Shown: positions 1 to 8,888 of the stretch, one piece after another | How the letters are laid out: every line of letters begins with the position of its first letter | Numbering within the stretch: position 1 is the stretch's first letter | Source: Aldehydirespirator sp965203635 | Lineage (GTDB): Bacteria; Actinomycetota; Acidimicrobiia; Acidimicrobiales; Aldehydirespiratoraceae | Direction: 5' to 3' | Assembly: GCA_965203635.1 (NCBI GenBank) | Contig: OZ241903.1 | Location: 2,666,001 to 2,730,000, forward strand | Length of the DNA: 64,000 nucleotides | Position numbers and translations under genes: made by a program | The notes under the pieces: generated by a model | The model's database searches: none | What the model saw: only the letters and a program-made list of their open reading frames with translations | What the model was told of the DNA's origin: nothing

Positions 1-667
1 ACTCCATCGACGACACCACCATGGCCGCTCCCCCGTCGGAGGTGGCGCAAATGTCGAGCAGCCGCAGCGGGTCGGACACCACCGGCGAGTTGCGCACGTC
101 GTCGAGGCCGTACTCCTTGGTGAAGCGGGCGTTGGGGTTGTGGGCGCCGTGGCGGGAGTTCTTGACCTTGACCATGGCGAAGTCGTCGGTGGTGGCTCCG
201 TAGAGGTCCATGCGCCGCCTGGCGTGCAATCCGAAGTAGACGGGGTTGGTGGCGCCCACGAGGTGGAAGCGCAGCCAGTCGATGTCGTCGGGGCGGTCGC
301 CGGCGTTGGGGGCCAGGAACCCCTTGGGGGTGGTGTCGGCCCCCACCACCAGGGCGACGTCGCAGGCGCCTGAGAGGATCTGGCCCCGGGCCACCTGCAG
401 CGCGGTAGCCCCCGAGGCGCAGGCCGAGTAGCTGCTGGCCAGCTGGGCCCCGGTGAAGCCGAGGGCTCGGGCGAAGGTCGAGCCGGCCACGTAGCCCGGG
501 TAGCCGCACCGCACCGTGACCGCGCCCGACACGAAGCCCACGTCGGCGTAGTCGACCCCGGCGTCGTCCAGGGCCTCGCGGGCCGCGGCCACCCCGTACT
601 CGGTGAAGTTGCGGCCCCACTTGCCCCACGGGTGCATTCCCACCCCGAGGACGGCGATCTCCTCCAC
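1..667 (-). CDS. thiolase-family protein (acetyl-CoA acetyltransferase / SCP-2 thiolase type), partial
   Basis: Only the N-terminal 222 residues are present; the gene runs off the left edge. It starts at a GTG two bases after the stop of the upstream DUF35 gene, so the two are coupled. The thiolase nucleophile is visible as Cys83 in SYSACASG, followed by the VVGAD segment of the thiolase fold. This subgroup, paired with a DUF35 protein, is common in Actinobacteria and usually acts on branched, steroid or aromatic acyl-CoA substrates; the actual substrate cannot be read here. Known family: Claisen condensation or thiolytic cleavage of acyl-CoA. An ATG ten codons downstream is an alternative start but would remove conserved N-terminal strand residues. 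Confidence 0.88.
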   Translation of the reverse strand, partial: MEEIAVLGVGMHPWGKWGRNFTEYGVAAAREALDDAGVDYADVGFVSGAVTVRCGYPGYVAGSTFARALGFTGAQLASSYSACASGATALQVARGQILSGACDVALVVGADTTPKGFLAPNAGDRPDDIDWLRFHLVGATNPVYFGLHARRRMDLYGATTDDFAMVKVKNSRHGAHNPNARFTKEYGLDDVRNSPVVSDPLRLLDICATSDGGAAMVVSSME

Positions 668-669
668 GG

Positions 670-1116
670 CTAGTCCTCCGATCCGGTGTCGGCCGGACGC
701 CACTTCCAGACCAGGTAGTCGCAGTCGTCGTCGCGGTAGAGCGTGTCGACGGTCAGCTCCATCTCCATGCCGACCTCCAGGTCCTCCGGGCCTACACCGG
801 CGGTGCACTGCCCCAGGACCACCATCTTCTCGTCCTCCAGCTCCACCGCCGCGATGGTGATGGGCTCATACGGCTCGGAGGCCACCACGAACGGAGGCGG
901 GGGCGGGTAGTGGCTGGTGGTGTAGGACCACACCCGGCCCCGGCGGCTCAGCAGCACCTCCTCCAGCTCGACCGGCCCGACCCGGGGGTCCGCCCCGCCG
1001 AGGTGCTTGGGGAAGAAGTACGACCCGGTGCCGGGAACCCGCCCGCCTACCAGCCGCGGCTCGTCGCTGTCCAACGTGAACAGCCCCTCCACCGCAGGCA
1101 CCTGTGTCCTGGACAT
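670..1116 (-). CDS. DUF35 OB-fold protein, thiolase partner, zinc ribbon lost
   Basis: A 148-residue protein (start MSRTQVPAV) matching DUF35 / acyl-CoA-associated OB-fold proteins, which pair with thiolase-like proteins and are thought to form a CoA-binding complex. The C-terminal half (VELEDEKMVVLGQ, VGMEMELTV) fits the OB fold. The N-terminal rubredoxin-like zinc ribbon normally has two Cys pairs; in this protein the region around GGRVPGTGSYFFPKHLGG has none of them. I chose the ATG at 1116 over one 21 codons upstream because the longer form would overlap the start of the divergent gene at 1178. It is the first gene of a two-gene unit with the thiolase. Confidence 0.75.
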   Translation of the reverse strand: MSRTQVPAVEGLFTLDSDEPRLVGGRVPGTGSYFFPKHLGGADPRVGPVELEEVLLSRRGRVWSYTTSHYPPPPPFVVASEPYEPITIAAVELEDEKMVVLGQCTAGVGPEDLEVGMEMELTVDTLYRDDDCDYLVWKWRPADTGSED

Positions 1117-1177
1117 CACGGGAAGGGTACTGAACGGTGAAGGGACAAACACTGAGCCGGCGCTAGCGTCACGTTCC

Positions 1178-2320
1178 ATGAGCTCTAATCGATCGATCTC
1201 GGCCTGGGACGATTACCCGGTCCACCAGACCTCCGAGTACGTGCGCCATCCGGCCACCTCGGACCGCAACTTCTACGACCGCTACTACTTCAACCTGCAC
1301 CCCTCCAGCGGCGAGTACTTCGCCATCTTCGGGTTGGGCCAGTACCCCAACCTGGGAACCACCGACGCCTACCTGGCCGTCACCCACCGCGACGACCACC
1401 TGGTGGTGCGGGCCAGCAAGCCCCTGACGGACCGCTCCGACCTCTCGGTCGGACCGGTGCGCATCGAGGTGGTCGAGCCGCTGCGCAAGCTGCGGGTGAT
1501 CGTGGATCCGGACCGGCCGGCCGACTCGCAGCTCGCCATGGACGTCACCTGGACCTCCCCCATCGACCCCTTCGAGGAGCCCCGCCAGTACCTGCGGGCC
1601 CGGGGCACGCTGGTGTTCAACACCCAGCGGTTCGCCCAGCTCGGCCGCTGGGAGGGAACCCTCACCGTGGACGGGGACGACATCGCGGTCACCCCGGACC
1701 GTTGCGGCGGGGCCCGGGACCGGTCGTGGGGCGTGCGCCCCGTGGGCGAGAAGCAGCCCGACGGCATCCGCCAGACCGTCTCGGTGCTGGGGGGCATGTG
1801 GAACTACATGCCCGCCGACTACGGCGACCACTGGGTGATCTACCTGTGCCATGAGGAGCCCGACGGGAACCGGACCATGCAGACCGGCATGCGGGTGTGG
1901 ACCGACCCCGAACGGCCCCGCGACTACCTCGGACGGCCCGAGTGGGTCCACGACGCCATCAGCGGCACCCGCCTGCTGTCCGGGTCGCACATCACGTTCC
2001 CCGAAGCGCCCGGCGGCCCTATCACCGTCGATGTCGAGCCGCTGGCCACCAACTTCATCTCCATCGGCGCGGGCTACGGGGTCGAGCCCGACTGGCGCCA
2101 CGGCATGTGGCAGGGCGAGGAGCTCGTCGAGCAGGCCCGGGCCTACAAGGTGAGCGAGATCAGAGGCCTGGGCCAGTACGGGGTGGTCGACTCGGTGGCC
2201 CGCTTCACCTACGACGACCCGGACCGGGGCCCCCAGGAGGGCTACGGCCTGTACGAGCACGGCTTTTTCGGCCCGTTCCCCAAGCTGGGCCTGACCGACC
2301 GGGGCGATCTCTTCGCCTAG
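1178..2320 (+). CDS. uncharacterised CrtC/AttH-like (DUF7064/7065 type) protein
   Basis: A 380-residue soluble protein with no signal peptide or membrane segment. It is rich in beta-type segments and ends in a GLTDRGDLFA tail. The two-halved, lipocalin-like pattern, with RSWGVRPVG in the middle and repeated WxxxxxD stretches, is what I associate with the hydroxyneurosporene-synthase/AttH superfamily proteins often found beside CoA and steroid genes in Actinobacteria; this is from memory, not a search. No catalytic residues can be named. It is divergent from the DUF35-thiolase pair with about 60 bp between starts, suggesting a shared control region. ATG start; a longer in-frame opening from 1007 would overlap the DUF35 gene on the other strand. 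Confidence 0.6.
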   Translation: MSSNRSISAWDDYPVHQTSEYVRHPATSDRNFYDRYYFNLHPSSGEYFAIFGLGQYPNLGTTDAYLAVTHRDDHLVVRASKPLTDRSDLSVGPVRIEVVEPLRKLRVIVDPDRPADSQLAMDVTWTSPIDPFEEPRQYLRARGTLVFNTQRFAQLGRWEGTLTVDGDDIAVTPDRCGGARDRSWGVRPVGEKQPDGIRQTVSVLGGMWNYMPADYGDHWVIYLCHEEPDGNRTMQTGMRVWTDPERPRDYLGRPEWVHDAISGTRLLSGSHITFPEAPGGPITVDVEPLATNFISIGAGYGVEPDWRHGMWQGEELVEQARAYKVSEIRGLGQYGVVDSVARFTYDDPDRGPQEGYGLYEHGFFGPFPKLGLTDRGDLFA

Positions 2321-2372
2321 CGGCCGGGCGCGATAGGGGCTGGCCGAGCCCTCGGGGTAGATTTGCGTATCG

Positions 2373-5264
2373 ATGACAGATACCAGACGTGCCAGGCCCC
2401 GGTTTGACGATCTCCGCGACCGGCGGGCCTTCCATAGCCGCCACATAGGTCCGACTCCCCAAGACATCACCGAGATGCTTGCGACGGTCGGCGTTGCCGA
2501 GCTCGACGAGTTGATCGACCGCACCGTGCCCCACGATGTCCGTCAGCGCGAGCCGATGGAGCTGCCCACCCTCGGGCCCCGCCTGACCGACTACGACGAG
2601 CTGCTCGCGATGGCGCGCTCCAACCGCCTGATGGTCTCGATGATCGGCATGGGCTACCACCAGACCATCACGCCGGCGGTCATCCGACGCAACGTGTTCG
2701 AGAATCCGGGCTGGTACACGGCCTACACCCCGTACCAGCCGGAGATCTCCCAGGGCCGCCTGGAGGCGCTGCTCAACTTCCAGACCATGGTCAGCGAGCT
2801 GACGGCCATGGATCTGGCCAACGCCTCGCTGCTGGACGAGGCCACCGCCGCGGCCGAGGCCATGACCCTGCTGCACCGGGTCGGCCGGGGACGCCAGGGC
2901 GACCGTTTCGCGGTGGACGAGGCCTGCCATCCCCAGACCATCGCGGTGGTGCAGGCCCGGGCCGAGCCCATCGGCCTGGAGGTCGTGGTGTGCGATCCGG
3001 CCACCGCCGACCTCGAAGGCGTGTTCGGCCTGCTGGTGCAGTATCCGGGCACCACCGGGGCCATCCCGGACCTGCGATCCATTATCGAGCGGGCCCACGG
3101 CTCGGACACGCTCGTGGCGGTGGCCGCCGACCCGCTGGCCCTCTGCGTGCTCACCCCGCCGGGCGAGGCGGGGGCCGATGTGGTGGTGGGCTCCACCCAG
3201 CGCTTCGGCGTGCCCATGAGCTTCGGCGGACCCCACGCCGCTTACATCGCGGTGCGCGAGGAGTACCAGCGGGCGCTGCCCGGCCGCCTGGTCGGGGTGT
3301 CGAAGGACGACGCAGGCCGCCCGGCGCTGCGCCTGGCCCTCCAGACCCGCGAGCAGCACATCCGCCGCGAGAAGGCCACCTCCAACATCTGCACCTCCCA
3401 GGTGCTGCTGGCGGTGATGGCGTCGATGTACGCCATCCATCACGGACCCGAGGGACTGTCCAAGATCGCGGGGCGGGTCAACCGGGTGGCCGCCATCCTG
3501 GCCCACGGGCTGCGGGAGAACGGCATCGAGATAGTCCACGACGAGTTCTTCGACACGGTGTGCATCCGCGTGCCCGGCCGGGCCGACAAGGTGATCGCGG
3601 TGGCTCTGGCCGGCGGTGTGAACCTGCGCCGGGTCGACGCCGACACCGTCTCGGCCACCGTCGACGAGAGAACGACGCCCGCCGACCTGGAGGCGGTGTG
3701 GAAGGCGTTCGGCTACCGGGCCGACTTCCGCATCCTGGACCGCATCGTCGACGATCCCCGGCCCGTCGAGTACCGGCGCACCACTCCCCCGCTGTCGCAC
3801 CCGATCTTCTCGGCGTTCCGCAGCGAGACCGAGCTGGTGCGCTACATGCGCCGCCTGGTGAACCGCGACATCGCCCTCGACCGGTCGATGATCCCGCTCG
3901 GCTCGTGCACGATGAAGCTCAACGCGGCCACCGAGATGGAGCCGGTGAGCTGGCCCGAGCTGGCCAACATGCATCCCTTCGCCCCCCTGGACCAGACGGT
4001 CGGCTACCAGCGCCTGATCGACCAGCTGGAGCACTGGCTGGCCGAGATCACCGGCTTCGCGGCGGTGTCGCTGCAGCCCAACAGCGGAGCCCAGGGCGAG
4101 CTGGCCGGCCTGCTGGCCATCCGGGCCTACCACCGCAGCCGGGACGACACCGGCCGCGACGTGTGCCTGATCCCGTCGTCGGCCCACGGCACCAACGCAG
4201 CCAGCGCGGTGATGGCCGGGATGCGGGTGGTGGTGGTCGACTGCGACGACATGGGCAACGTCGACGTGGACGACCTCAAGCGCAAGGCCGTCGACCACAG
4301 CGACACCCTGGCCGCCCTGATGATCACCTACCCGTCCACCCACGGCGTGTTCGAGACCGCGGTGCGCCACATCTGCGACGTCGTCCACGAGCACGGCGGG
4401 CAGGTCTACCTCGACGGGGCCAACCTCAACGCCATGGTGGGCCTGGCCCGGCCGGGCCGGTTCGGCGCCGATGTCAGCCACATCAACCTGCACAAGACGT
4501 TCTGCATCCCCCACGGCGGAGGCGGCCCGGGGGTCGGGCCCATCGGCGTGGCCGAGCACCTCATCCCGTTCATGCCCAACCATCCGCTCGCTCCGGTGGC
4601 GGGGCCCCCGACCGGGCCCGGCCCGATCGCGGCCGCGCCGTGGGGATCGGCGGGGATCCTGGCCATCCCGTGGATGTACATCCACATGATGGGGGCCGAG
4701 GGCCTGCGGCGGGCCACCGAGGTCGCCATCCTCAACGCCAACTACGTGGCCACCCGGCTCAGCGAGGCCTATCCGATCCTCTACACCGGCTCGGAGGGGT
4801 TCGTGGCCCACGAGTGCATCATCGACACCCGGGTGCTGCGCGACACCTGCGGCATCACCGTCGACGACATCGCCAAGCGGTTGATCGACTACGGCTTCCA
4901 CGCTCCCACTATGAGCTTCCCGGTGGCGGGCACGCTGATGATCGAGCCCACCGAGTCGGAGGGCAAGGCTGAGCTGGACCGGTTCTGCGACGCCATGCTG
5001 GCCATCGCCGAGGAGGCCCGGCGGGTGGGGAGCGGCGAGTGGCCTGCCGACGACAACCCGCTGGTGAACGCCCCCCACACCTGCGAGGACGTCACCGCCG
5101 ACGAGTGGACCCACCCCTACACCCGCAGCGAGGCCGCCTACCCCGAGGCGCACCAGCGGGCCAACAAGTATTGGTCGCCGGTGGGCCGCATCGACGGGGC
5201 CTACGGCGACCGCAACATCATGTGCTCGTGCCCGCCGATCGAGGATTTCGCCGACGATGCCTGA
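2373..5264 (+). CDS. gcvP: glycine dehydrogenase (aminomethyl-transferring), P-protein
   Basis: A full-length P-protein of 963 residues, the fused alpha-beta form. It decarboxylates glycine with PLP and passes the aminomethyl group to lipoyl-GcvH. The PLP lysine is about Lys708 in INLHKTFCIPHGGGGPG, and the glycine-rich loop that follows is intact. The N-terminal half begins with FHSRHIGP, typical of the family. GcvH and GcvT are encoded 4-8 kb away on the other strand, so the system is split in this genome. The stop overlaps the start of the enoyl-CoA hydratase gene by 8 bp, which suggests translational coupling to an unrelated function. No glycine riboswitch is visible in the 52 bp upstream. 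Confidence 0.97.
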   Translation: MTDTRRARPRFDDLRDRRAFHSRHIGPTPQDITEMLATVGVAELDELIDRTVPHDVRQREPMELPTLGPRLTDYDELLAMARSNRLMVSMIGMGYHQTITPAVIRRNVFENPGWYTAYTPYQPEISQGRLEALLNFQTMVSELTAMDLANASLLDEATAAAEAMTLLHRVGRGRQGDRFAVDEACHPQTIAVVQARAEPIGLEVVVCDPATADLEGVFGLLVQYPGTTGAIPDLRSIIERAHGSDTLVAVAADPLALCVLTPPGEAGADVVVGSTQRFGVPMSFGGPHAAYIAVREEYQRALPGRLVGVSKDDAGRPALRLALQTREQHIRREKATSNICTSQVLLAVMASMYAIHHGPEGLSKIAGRVNRVAAILAHGLRENGIEIVHDEFFDTVCIRVPGRADKVIAVALAGGVNLRRVDADTVSATVDERTTPADLEAVWKAFGYRADFRILDRIVDDPRPVEYRRTTPPLSHPIFSAFRSETELVRYMRRLVNRDIALDRSMIPLGSCTMKLNAATEMEPVSWPELANMHPFAPLDQTVGYQRLIDQLEHWLAEITGFAAVSLQPNSGAQGELAGLLAIRAYHRSRDDTGRDVCLIPSSAHGTNAASAVMAGMRVVVVDCDDMGNVDVDDLKRKAVDHSDTLAALMITYPSTHGVFETAVRHICDVVHEHGGQVYLDGANLNAMVGLARPGRFGADVSHINLHKTFCIPHGGGGPGVGPIGVAEHLIPFMPNHPLAPVAGPPTGPGPIAAAPWGSAGILAIPWMYIHMMGAEGLRRATEVAILNANYVATRLSEAYPILYTGSEGFVAHECIIDTRVLRDTCGITVDDIAKRLIDYGFHAPTMSFPVAGTLMIEPTESEGKAELDRFCDAMLAIAEEARRVGSGEWPADDNPLVNAPHTCEDVTADEWTHPYTRSEAAYPEAHQRANKYWSPVGRIDGAYGDRNIMCSCPPIEDFADDA

Positions 5265-6054
5265 TGCCCTGGTCGAACGCGACGGCCACGTGATGATCAT
5301 CACCATGAACCGGCCGGCCCGCATGAACGCCATCACCGGCGCGATGCTCATCCGCATGTACGACGCCTACGAGGAGGCCTCCAACGACCCCGAGGTGCGC
5401 TGCATCGTCGTGACCGGAGCGGGAGGCAACTTCTGCTCGGGCGCGGACCTGAGGGCCATGGCGGGCGACGCCGACGCCGGCGATCCGCTCGACTCCAGGG
5501 CCCGCATGGCCGAGGACCCCGACATCGTGTACAAGGCCCTGTTCCGCCACTACCGGCCGACCAAGCCCATCGTCGCCGCGGTGGAGGGGGTGGCCATCGC
5601 CGGCGGCACCGAGATCCTCCAGGCCATGGAGATCAGGGTGGCCGGCGAGTCGGCCCGCTTCGGGGTGAGCGAGGTCCGCTGGTCGCTGTACCCGATGGGC
5701 GGCTCGGCGGTGCGCCTGCCCCGCCAGATCCCCTACACCCACGCGGCGGAGATCCTGCTCACCGGCAAGCACATCAGCGCGTCCGAGGCCCTTGAGATCG
5801 GCCTGATCGGCCACGTGGTGCCCGACGGCCGGGCCCTGGAGAAGGCTCTCGAGATCGCCGGGGTGGTGGCGGCCAACGGCCCGCTGGCCTCCGCGGCCAT
5901 TACCCGAACCCTGCACGAATGCGACGGCATGGAGCTCGACGACGCCCTGCGCCACGAATGGGACTACGGGCAGGCGGTGTTCCGCTCCAACGACGCCAAG
6001 GAAGGCCCGAGAGCCTTCGCCGAGAAGCGGTCCCCCAACTTCACCGGCACCTGA
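5257..6054 (+). CDS. enoyl-CoA hydratase/isomerase (crotonase) family protein
   Basis: A 265-residue crotonase-fold protein. The two oxyanion-hole segments are visible: GGNFCSGADLRAM near residue 55 and GVAIAGGTEILQAMEIRVA near residue 110. Family members hydrate 2-enoyl-CoAs or do related isomerisations and hydrolyses. The second catalytic position, usually Glu in the hydratases, lies in the EVRWSLYPMGG segment where a clear Glu pair is not obvious, so a true hydratase activity is not assured. It overlaps gcvP by 8 bp. The 3' side carries two identical palindromic repeats before the next gene. Confidence 0.9.
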   Translation: MPDALVERDGHVMIITMNRPARMNAITGAMLIRMYDAYEEASNDPEVRCIVVTGAGGNFCSGADLRAMAGDADAGDPLDSRARMAEDPDIVYKALFRHYRPTKPIVAAVEGVAIAGGTEILQAMEIRVAGESARFGVSEVRWSLYPMGGSAVRLPRQIPYTHAAEILLTGKHISASEALEIGLIGHVVPDGRALEKALEIAGVVAANGPLASAAITRTLHECDGMELDDALRHEWDYGQAVFRSNDAKEGPRAFAEKRSPNFTGT

Positions 6055-6057
6055 CCC

Positions 6058-6104
6058 GAACTGGCAGCGAAATGCACGCCATCCGTGCAAAACGCTGCCA
6101 ATTC
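6058..6104. repeat. palindromic repeat family E, copy 1
   Basis: A 47-bp unit identical to the one at 6128-6174. It forms a stem of GGCAGCG with CGCTGCC, an internal A-rich loop, and an inner stem TGCACG with CGTGCA. It begins just after the crotonase stop codon. It could act as a transcript end or an RNA-stabilising structure. Confidence 0.85.
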
Positions 6105-6127
6105 CAGGACACAGCGCGGCGCCTGGA

Positions 6128-6174
6128 GAACTGGCAGCGAAATGCACGCCATCCGTGCAAAACGCTGCCAATTC
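6128..6174. repeat. palindromic repeat family E, copy 2
   Basis: Second identical 47-bp unit, 70 bp period from the first. It lies 33 bp upstream of the mycothione reductase start, so any RNA hairpin would be in or near that gene's leader. Confidence 0.85.
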
Positions 6175-6206
6175 GTGGAGCGGCTGGCGGTAGGGTGCCG
6201 CGCTCG

Positions 6207-7565
6207 ATGCGGCACTTCGACCTGCTGATCATCGGCGCCGGCTCGGGCAACTCGGTCATAGGCCCGGAGCACGACGGCTGGGACATCGCCATCGCCGAGC
6301 ACGGCCTGTTCGGCGGCACCTGCCTCAACGTCGGTTGCATCCCGTCCAAGATGTTCGTGTACGCAGCGGAGGTGGCCGAGTTGGCTGCCGACTCCGAGCG
6401 CCTGGGCGTGCACACCAGCTTCGACGGCGCCGACTGGCCCGCGATACGCGACCGGATCTTCGGCCGGATCGACCCCATCGCGGAGGGCGGACTCGACTAC
6501 CGGATGGGGCTGCCCAACGTGACCGTGTACACCGGCACCGCCCGTTTCTGTGGGCCGCGCACGGTGGCGGTGGGAGACGAGACGATCACCGCCGACAAGG
6601 TCGTGGTCGCGGCCGGAGCCCGCCCCGCCATTGCGGCCATTGAGGGCCTGGAGAGCTGCGGCTACCACACCTCCGACACGATCATGCGGCTCGACGCCCT
6701 CCCCGAGCGGCTGCTGGTCCTCGGAGGGGGCTATATCGCGGCCGAGCTGGGCTCGGTCATGGGCGCCTTCGGCTCGCAGGTGACGTTCGTGCTGCGGGGA
6801 GACACCTTCCTGCGCCGGGAGGACGACGACATCCGCGAGCGCTTCAATGCCGCCTACCGCGGCCGCTTCGACGTGCGTTTCGACACCCGGGTGCTGGAGG
6901 CCGGCCGGGAGGGTGCAGAGGTCGTCCTGGTCGTCGAGGACGCTGGCGACAGGCGCGAGCTGCGAGCCGACGAGCTGCTGGTGGCCACCGGCCGCATACC
7001 CAACGGCGACCGCTTGGAGGTGGCCGCGGGTGGCATCGACACCGACTCAGCGGGCTACGTGACCACCGACGATCAGCTCCGGACCACCGCCGAGGGGGTG
7101 TGGGCGCTGGGCGACGTGACCAACCCGGTGCAACTCAAGCATGTCGCCAACCACGAGGCCCGGGTAGTGCGCCACAATCTGTCGAATCCCGATGACCCGG
7201 CCCGCGTCGATCACCGGTTCATCCCCCACGCCGTGTTCGGCTACCCCCAAGTGGCCAGCGTCGGGCTCACCGAGCGGGAGTGCCGGGAACGCGACCTCCC
7301 CTACCGGAGCCACGTGCAGCCCTACAGCTCGGCCGCCTACGGCTGGGCCATGGAGGACACTGAGAGCGCAGTCAAGGTGATCGCCGACGCCGAGACCCGC
7401 CGCCTGCTCGGCGCCCACATCATCGGCCCCCAGGCGTCCACCCTCATCCAGCAGCTCATCCAGGGCATGCACTTCGACCTGACCGTCGACCAGATGGCCC
7501 GCCACCAGTACTACATCCACCCCGCCCTACCAGAAGTAGTAGAGCAAGCCCTCCTGGAGCTCTAG
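6207..7565 (+). CDS. mtr: mycothione reductase
   Basis: A 452-residue flavoprotein disulfide reductase. FAD-binding IIGAGSGNS at residues 8-16, redox-active Cys39 and Cys44 in GTCLNVGCIPSK, NAD(P)H-binding GGGYIAAELG near residue 175, and the C-terminal HPALPEVVE with the catalytic His. The SGNS variant of the dinucleotide loop and FGRIDPIAEGG match mycothione reductase rather than dihydrolipoamide dehydrogenase or glutathione reductase. The enzyme reduces mycothiol disulfide, keeping the actinobacterial thiol pool reduced. The ATG at 6207 is chosen because the family starts directly with the FAD motif; the frame is open further upstream but that part is repeat sequence. No strong Shine-Dalgarno; TAGGGT at 6191 may be a -10 element. 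Confidence 0.9.
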   Translation: MRHFDLLIIGAGSGNSVIGPEHDGWDIAIAEHGLFGGTCLNVGCIPSKMFVYAAEVAELAADSERLGVHTSFDGADWPAIRDRIFGRIDPIAEGGLDYRMGLPNVTVYTGTARFCGPRTVAVGDETITADKVVVAAGARPAIAAIEGLESCGYHTSDTIMRLDALPERLLVLGGGYIAAELGSVMGAFGSQVTFVLRGDTFLRREDDDIRERFNAAYRGRFDVRFDTRVLEAGREGAEVVLVVEDAGDRRELRADELLVATGRIPNGDRLEVAAGGIDTDSAGYVTTDDQLRTTAEGVWALGDVTNPVQLKHVANHEARVVRHNLSNPDDPARVDHRFIPHAVFGYPQVASVGLTERECRERDLPYRSHVQPYSSAAYGWAMEDTESAVKVIADAETRRLLGAHIIGPQASTLIQQLIQGMHFDLTVDQMARHQYYIHPALPEVVEQALLEL

Positions 7566-7629
7566 CAGCCCACTCAGCGGTGCCGCGGCCTGGCCAGCAG
7601 CGGCAGGCGTACGGACCGCCGAGGCGCGA

Positions 7630-7727
7630 AGGCAAGGCCGGCGGGTGGCGGCGAGGAACGGGCGACCGACAATGGGGCGAAGCCCCGTCGGTCGGACGGC
7701 CTCGACGACAGGACCCGCCGGCCGGGG
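7630..7727 (-). repeat. repeat family A, copy 1 (reverse orientation), upstream of aroC
   Basis: About 100 bp, the reverse complement of the copies at 8889-8982 and 41293-41384. It has the conserved block GGCGGGTCCTGTCG, then a hairpin (7663-7694) with CGACCGAC paired to GTCGGTCG and an inner GGGGC-GAA-GCCCC. It lies 40 bp before aroC, in a roughly 200-bp gap that holds nothing else recognisable. Confidence 0.8.
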
Positions 7728-7766
7728 GACACACGGTCCCCACAGGGCGGTCCGTATGCTGGACGC

Positions 7767-8873
7767 ATGGCCAGCACGTTCGGGACCCTGTTCCGGGTCA
7801 CCACTTTCGGCGAGTCGCACGGCGGCGGCGTCGGTGTGGTGGTCGACGGCTGCCCGCCCAGGCTGGCCCTCGACCCTGCCGACATCCAGGCCGATCTCGA
7901 CCGGCGCCGCCCGGGCCAGAGCCGGCTCGTCACCCAGCGTGCCGAGTCCGACACGGCCGAGGTCCTGTCGGGCACTTTCGGCGGCTACACCACCGGAACC
8001 CCGATTGCGATCCTGGTGCGCAACAAGGATGCCCGGCCCGAGGCCTACGAGCATCTGCGCGACGTTTACCGGCCCTCCCACGCCGATTTCACCTACGACG
8101 CCAAGTACGGCTTCCGCGACTGGACCGGCGGGGGCCGGGCCTCAGCCCGCGAGACCGTGGGGCGGGTCGCGGCGGCCGCTGTCGCCCGCAAGCTGCTGCA
8201 CACCGCGGCCGGCATCGAGGTGCTGGGGTGGGTGCAGTCGGTGCATGACATCGAAGCAGCCGCCGATCCGACCGCGGTCACCCGCTCCGACGTCGAGGCC
8301 GGGCCCACCCGCTGCCCCGACCCGGCTGCCGCGGCCCGGATGGTCGAGGCCATCGAGGCGGCCCGCCGCGACGGCGACTCCCTGGGGGGCGTGGTGGAAT
8401 GCGTCTGCCGGGGCGTGCCTGCCGGGCTGGGCGAGCCGGTGTTCGACAAGCTCGAGGCGGCCCTGGCTGGGGCCATGCTGTCACTGCCGGCGGCCAAGGG
8501 CTTTGAGATCGGCAGCGGCTTCAGCGGCACCCGTCTCACCGGCCTGACCCACAACGATCCGTTCAGAGCGGACCCCTCCGACGGGATCCGCACCGTGTCG
8601 AACCGCTCCGGCGGGGTGCAGGGCGGCATCTCCAACGGCGAGCACATCGTGATCCGGGTGGCATTCAAGCCGACCTCCACCATCGCCTCGGAGCAGCAGA
8701 CGGTCACCCGGGACGGCGAGGCCGCCACCCTGGCGGCCCGGGGCCGCCACGACCCGTGCGTGCTGCCCCGGGCCGCGCCCATGGTCGAGTCCATGGCCCT
8801 GTTGGTGCTGGCCGACCACTGGCTCCGCCAGCAGGCAGTAGACGTGCTGCCGCCGCTGCCAGACCGTCCCTGA
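7767..8873 (+). CDS. aroC: chorismate synthase
   Basis: A 368-residue chorismate synthase, last step of the shikimate pathway: 5-enolpyruvylshikimate-3-phosphate to chorismate, with reduced FMN. Diagnostic segments: TFGESHGGGVGVVVDGCP at the N-terminus, RRRPGQSRLVTQRAE, GGGRASARETVGRVAA, and GRHDPCVLPRAAPMVE near the C-terminus. The start ATG has no Shine-Dalgarno; TATGCT lies 6 bp upstream, so a leaderless transcript is possible. It is not linked to other aro genes here and is flanked on both sides by inverted copies of repeat family A. Confidence 0.97.
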   Translation: MASTFGTLFRVTTFGESHGGGVGVVVDGCPPRLALDPADIQADLDRRRPGQSRLVTQRAESDTAEVLSGTFGGYTTGTPIAILVRNKDARPEAYEHLRDVYRPSHADFTYDAKYGFRDWTGGGRASARETVGRVAAAAVARKLLHTAAGIEVLGWVQSVHDIEAAADPTAVTRSDVEAGPTRCPDPAAAARMVEAIEAARRDGDSLGGVVECVCRGVPAGLGEPVFDKLEAALAGAMLSLPAAKGFEIGSGFSGTRLTGLTHNDPFRADPSDGIRTVSNRSGGVQGGISNGEHIVIRVAFKPTSTIASEQQTVTRDGEAATLAARGRHDPCVLPRAAPMVESMALLVLADHWLRQQAVDVLPPLPDRP

Positions 8874-8888
8874 GGGGCAGTATTGCCA

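Noticed and set aside
2321..2372. A glycine riboswitch ahead of gcvP
   Set aside because: The 52-bp gap is too short and shows no tandem aptamer pattern.
2205..5357. A 1050-codon open frame on the minus strand across gcvP
   Set aside because: Its translation is low-complexity (His, Gly, Arg, Val rich) and mirrors the codon bias of gcvP; gcvP itself is full length and conserved. Long antisense frames are expected at this GC content.
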